A DNA stretch of 64,000 nt from Bacteroidota bacterium (GTDB lineage: Bacteria > Bacteroidota > Ignavibacteria > SZUA-365): the NCBI GenBank assembly GCA_014860565.1, contig JACZJN010000197.1, positions 25,204-89,203 of the forward strand, in the 5' to 3' direction. Below, piece after piece: positions 62,720-64,000 of this stretch (its first letter is position 1; every line of letters begins with the position of its first letter). The translations under genes and the position numbers were made by a program. The notes beneath the pieces were generated by a model. It ran no database searches, was not told where the DNA came from, and saw only the letters and a program-made list of their open reading frames with translations.

Positions 62720-64000
62720 TAAGCGGTGTGTGGAATATCGCGCTGGGGCAAACCGAATGGAAGGACCGCTCTCCATGCCTCGCGCCCAATGACCAGCTCA
62801 ATCCGGCGGTTGCCCTGCCCACGCAGACCGACTTCACCGTCAGCGTCTGGGAAGACGAACGTGATTTCGGTGATTCGGGCTCGGATATCTACATTCAGCG
62901 CATCGATAACATCACCGGTGTTTCCACCTGGATCGGGGACAAGACGGGGTATTACTATTATGGAAACATCAACGTCGTGGAGGACCGCTTCGACGGCATC
63001 CCCGTGTGCACCGCCCCGGAGGACCAGCGCAATCCCCGCGCGGCCTATGACGGCATGGGCGGTGTGGTGGTGGTCTGGGAGGACTATCGGAGCGGAATCT
63101 GCGATGTGTACGCGCAGCGCATCGATCTTGCCACGGGCCGCCCCGATCCGGCCTGGCCTGTTGATGGCATCCCCGTCTGCCAGACCGGCGCGCGCAGCGA
63201 ACGCCCGCGAGTGGTCGGAACGAGCGACGGCGTGTTCATCACCTGGATCGACTATCGCAACGACCCGGGCACGCCGCCACGCGACCGGGACATTTTCCTG
63301 CAGTACATCCAGAGCGCCACGGCCAGCTGGCCGCCGCCGCCGACCGCCTGGGTGCAGAACGGCATCCAGGTCACCACGAACACGCGGCCCGACCAGATCA
63401 ATCCCGAGTTGGACGCGGACAATATTTTCGCACTCGACCTGCTCGGCAACATGACGCAGGGAGTGGTTGTCACCTACCAGGATGACCGCTTTCGAGGGCT
63501 GTCTTCCGGACAGCCGGTGTGGACGGTGTTCGCCAATCGCATCGACGCGAACGGCGCGCAGATGTACACGATGGGCATGCCGCCATGGACGGCCGACGTG
63601 CCCGCGGCGCCGTCGTACGAGCACCAGGAGTATCCGCGCATCGTGACCACCGGCAAGCAGCCGAACGTGACCAACCAATCGGCGGTGATCGTCTGGCAGG
63701 ACATGATCGAGAATCCCGTCCTGGGCTATACCGACATCTTCGCCCAGCGCCTCGACGCCAGCGGACTCGCGCTGTTCGGCGGCGCGACCGGACTTCCGGT
63801 CTGCCAGGTGCCGCTCGCGCAGATGCTCCCGCAGCCCGTGCTCTGGGAATCGGGCGATCCGCTGCTGGGGACCTACGTGCCGTACGTGACCGTGGGTTGG
63901 ATCGATTACCGGAACGCGACCCTCAACGGAACGGATATTTACGGCGGACTGATCATGGCCAACGCGCCGGGCGGGATGGTCAATCCGCAGGGAGGGATGG
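62716..64000 (+). CDS. Secreted propeller protein, paralogue of 38075-40741 (partial, 3' end off window)
   Basis: An open frame from the ATG at 62716 runs off the end of the window (428 codons). It contains DGMGGVVVVWEDYRSGICDVYAQRID and related repeats, very similar to the T9SS protein at 38075. The same frame continues upstream of 62716 through a strongly hydrophobic stretch (RFLPFLLLLLFMISGVWNIA, then LGQ) that looks like a signal peptide, but there it lacks a start codon in the present sequence. The only well-placed ATG, 62537, is in another frame separated by the AC repeat. So the gene is probably phase-variable or carries an indel error. Confidence 0.75.
   Translation, partial: MISGVWNIALGQTEWKDRSPCLAPNDQLNPAVALPTQTDFTVSVWEDERDFGDSGSDIYIQRIDNITGVSTWIGDKTGYYYYGNINVVEDRFDGIPVCTAPEDQRNPRAAYDGMGGVVVVWEDYRSGICDVYAQRIDLATGRPDPAWPVDGIPVCQTGARSERPRVVGTSDGVFITWIDYRNDPGTPPRDRDIFLQYIQSATASWPPPPTAWVQNGIQVTTNTRPDQINPELDADNIFALDLLGNMTQGVVVTYQDDRFRGLSSGQPVWTVFANRIDANGAQMYTMGMPPWTADVPAAPSYEHQEYPRIVTTGKQPNVTNQSAVIVWQDMIENPVLGYTDIFAQRLDASGLALFGGATGLPVCQVPLAQMLPQPVLWESGDPLLGTYVPYVTVGWIDYRNATLNGTDIYGGLIMANAPGGMVNPQGGM

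Noticed and set aside
62278-63678. 466-codon minus-strand frame over the propeller gene
   Set aside because: Composition-driven shadow; the plus strand encodes the repeat protein similar to 38075-40741.

Overview
This 64 kb window looks like chromosome from a T9SS-bearing member of the Bacteroidota/FCB group. Four complete secreted proteins end in a Por/T9SS-type C-terminal sorting domain (19241-20845, 38075-40741, 44791-46914, 49204-51132), and several carry Asp-box, FG-GAP or propeller repeats. Many starts have a clear AGGAG-type ribosome binding site and base composition is fairly GC-rich. Both are unusual for classical Bacteroidia and fit an Ignavibacteria/Kapabacteria/Chlorobi-side lineage better; this placement is an inference. 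Several promoters fit TTGnnn, a 17 bp spacer and TATTAT. I see no rRNA, tRNA, CRISPR array, transposase, integrase or prophage genes.

Layout. 1-1776: heat-shock island, with dnaJ-like and clpB leftward and hsp20 rightward from a shared region full of ATTGGCA half-sites. 1843-10540: housekeeping and envelope genes (AI-2E-type permease, NlpC/P60 hydrolase, fatty acid hydroxylase, YVTN propeller, membrane metallophosphoesterase, DUF2461, TrmO, GapN-like dehydrogenase). 10570-19117: leftward signalling block (large hybrid kinase, two stand-alone receivers, a pilus-chaperone-like protein, alanine racemase, a PAS/GAF sensor without output). 19241-25622: T9SS cargo, LysE, AbgT, glutathione peroxidase, NUDIX, MscS. 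25679-28676: compact operon of a D-amino-acid PLP enzyme, an M19 dipeptidase and a class D beta-lactamase. 28800-37609: small membrane protein, DUF309, second hybrid kinase with a degenerate receiver, Sel1 protein, UPF0182, sulfurtransferase. 38075-42608: T9SS cargo, then a leftward toxin-antitoxin operon translationally coupled to yjbQ and followed by a nitrilase-family gene. 42844-51132: P5C dehydrogenase, T9SS cargo, a 4 x 54 bp palindromic repeat array, a PAS kinase, UnbV-type cargo. 51196-59501: ExbB-like protein, LytS/LytTR pair with a sirtuin, BCAT, stress membrane protein, OsmC, NarX/NarL-type pair. 59576-64000: nested inverted-repeat element, Amt-porin operon, and the start of a second WD-like propeller gene.

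The most striking feature is at 62537-62760. A well-placed ATG opens a 60-codon frame that crosses an (AC)10 microsatellite, while the signal peptide and the large secreted propeller lie in another frame. Loss of one repeat unit, or gain of two, would join them. This looks like a phase-variable switch for a secreted protein, unless it is an indel error in the assembly. Long antisense reading frames are common here because of the GC-rich codon usage and were left out.
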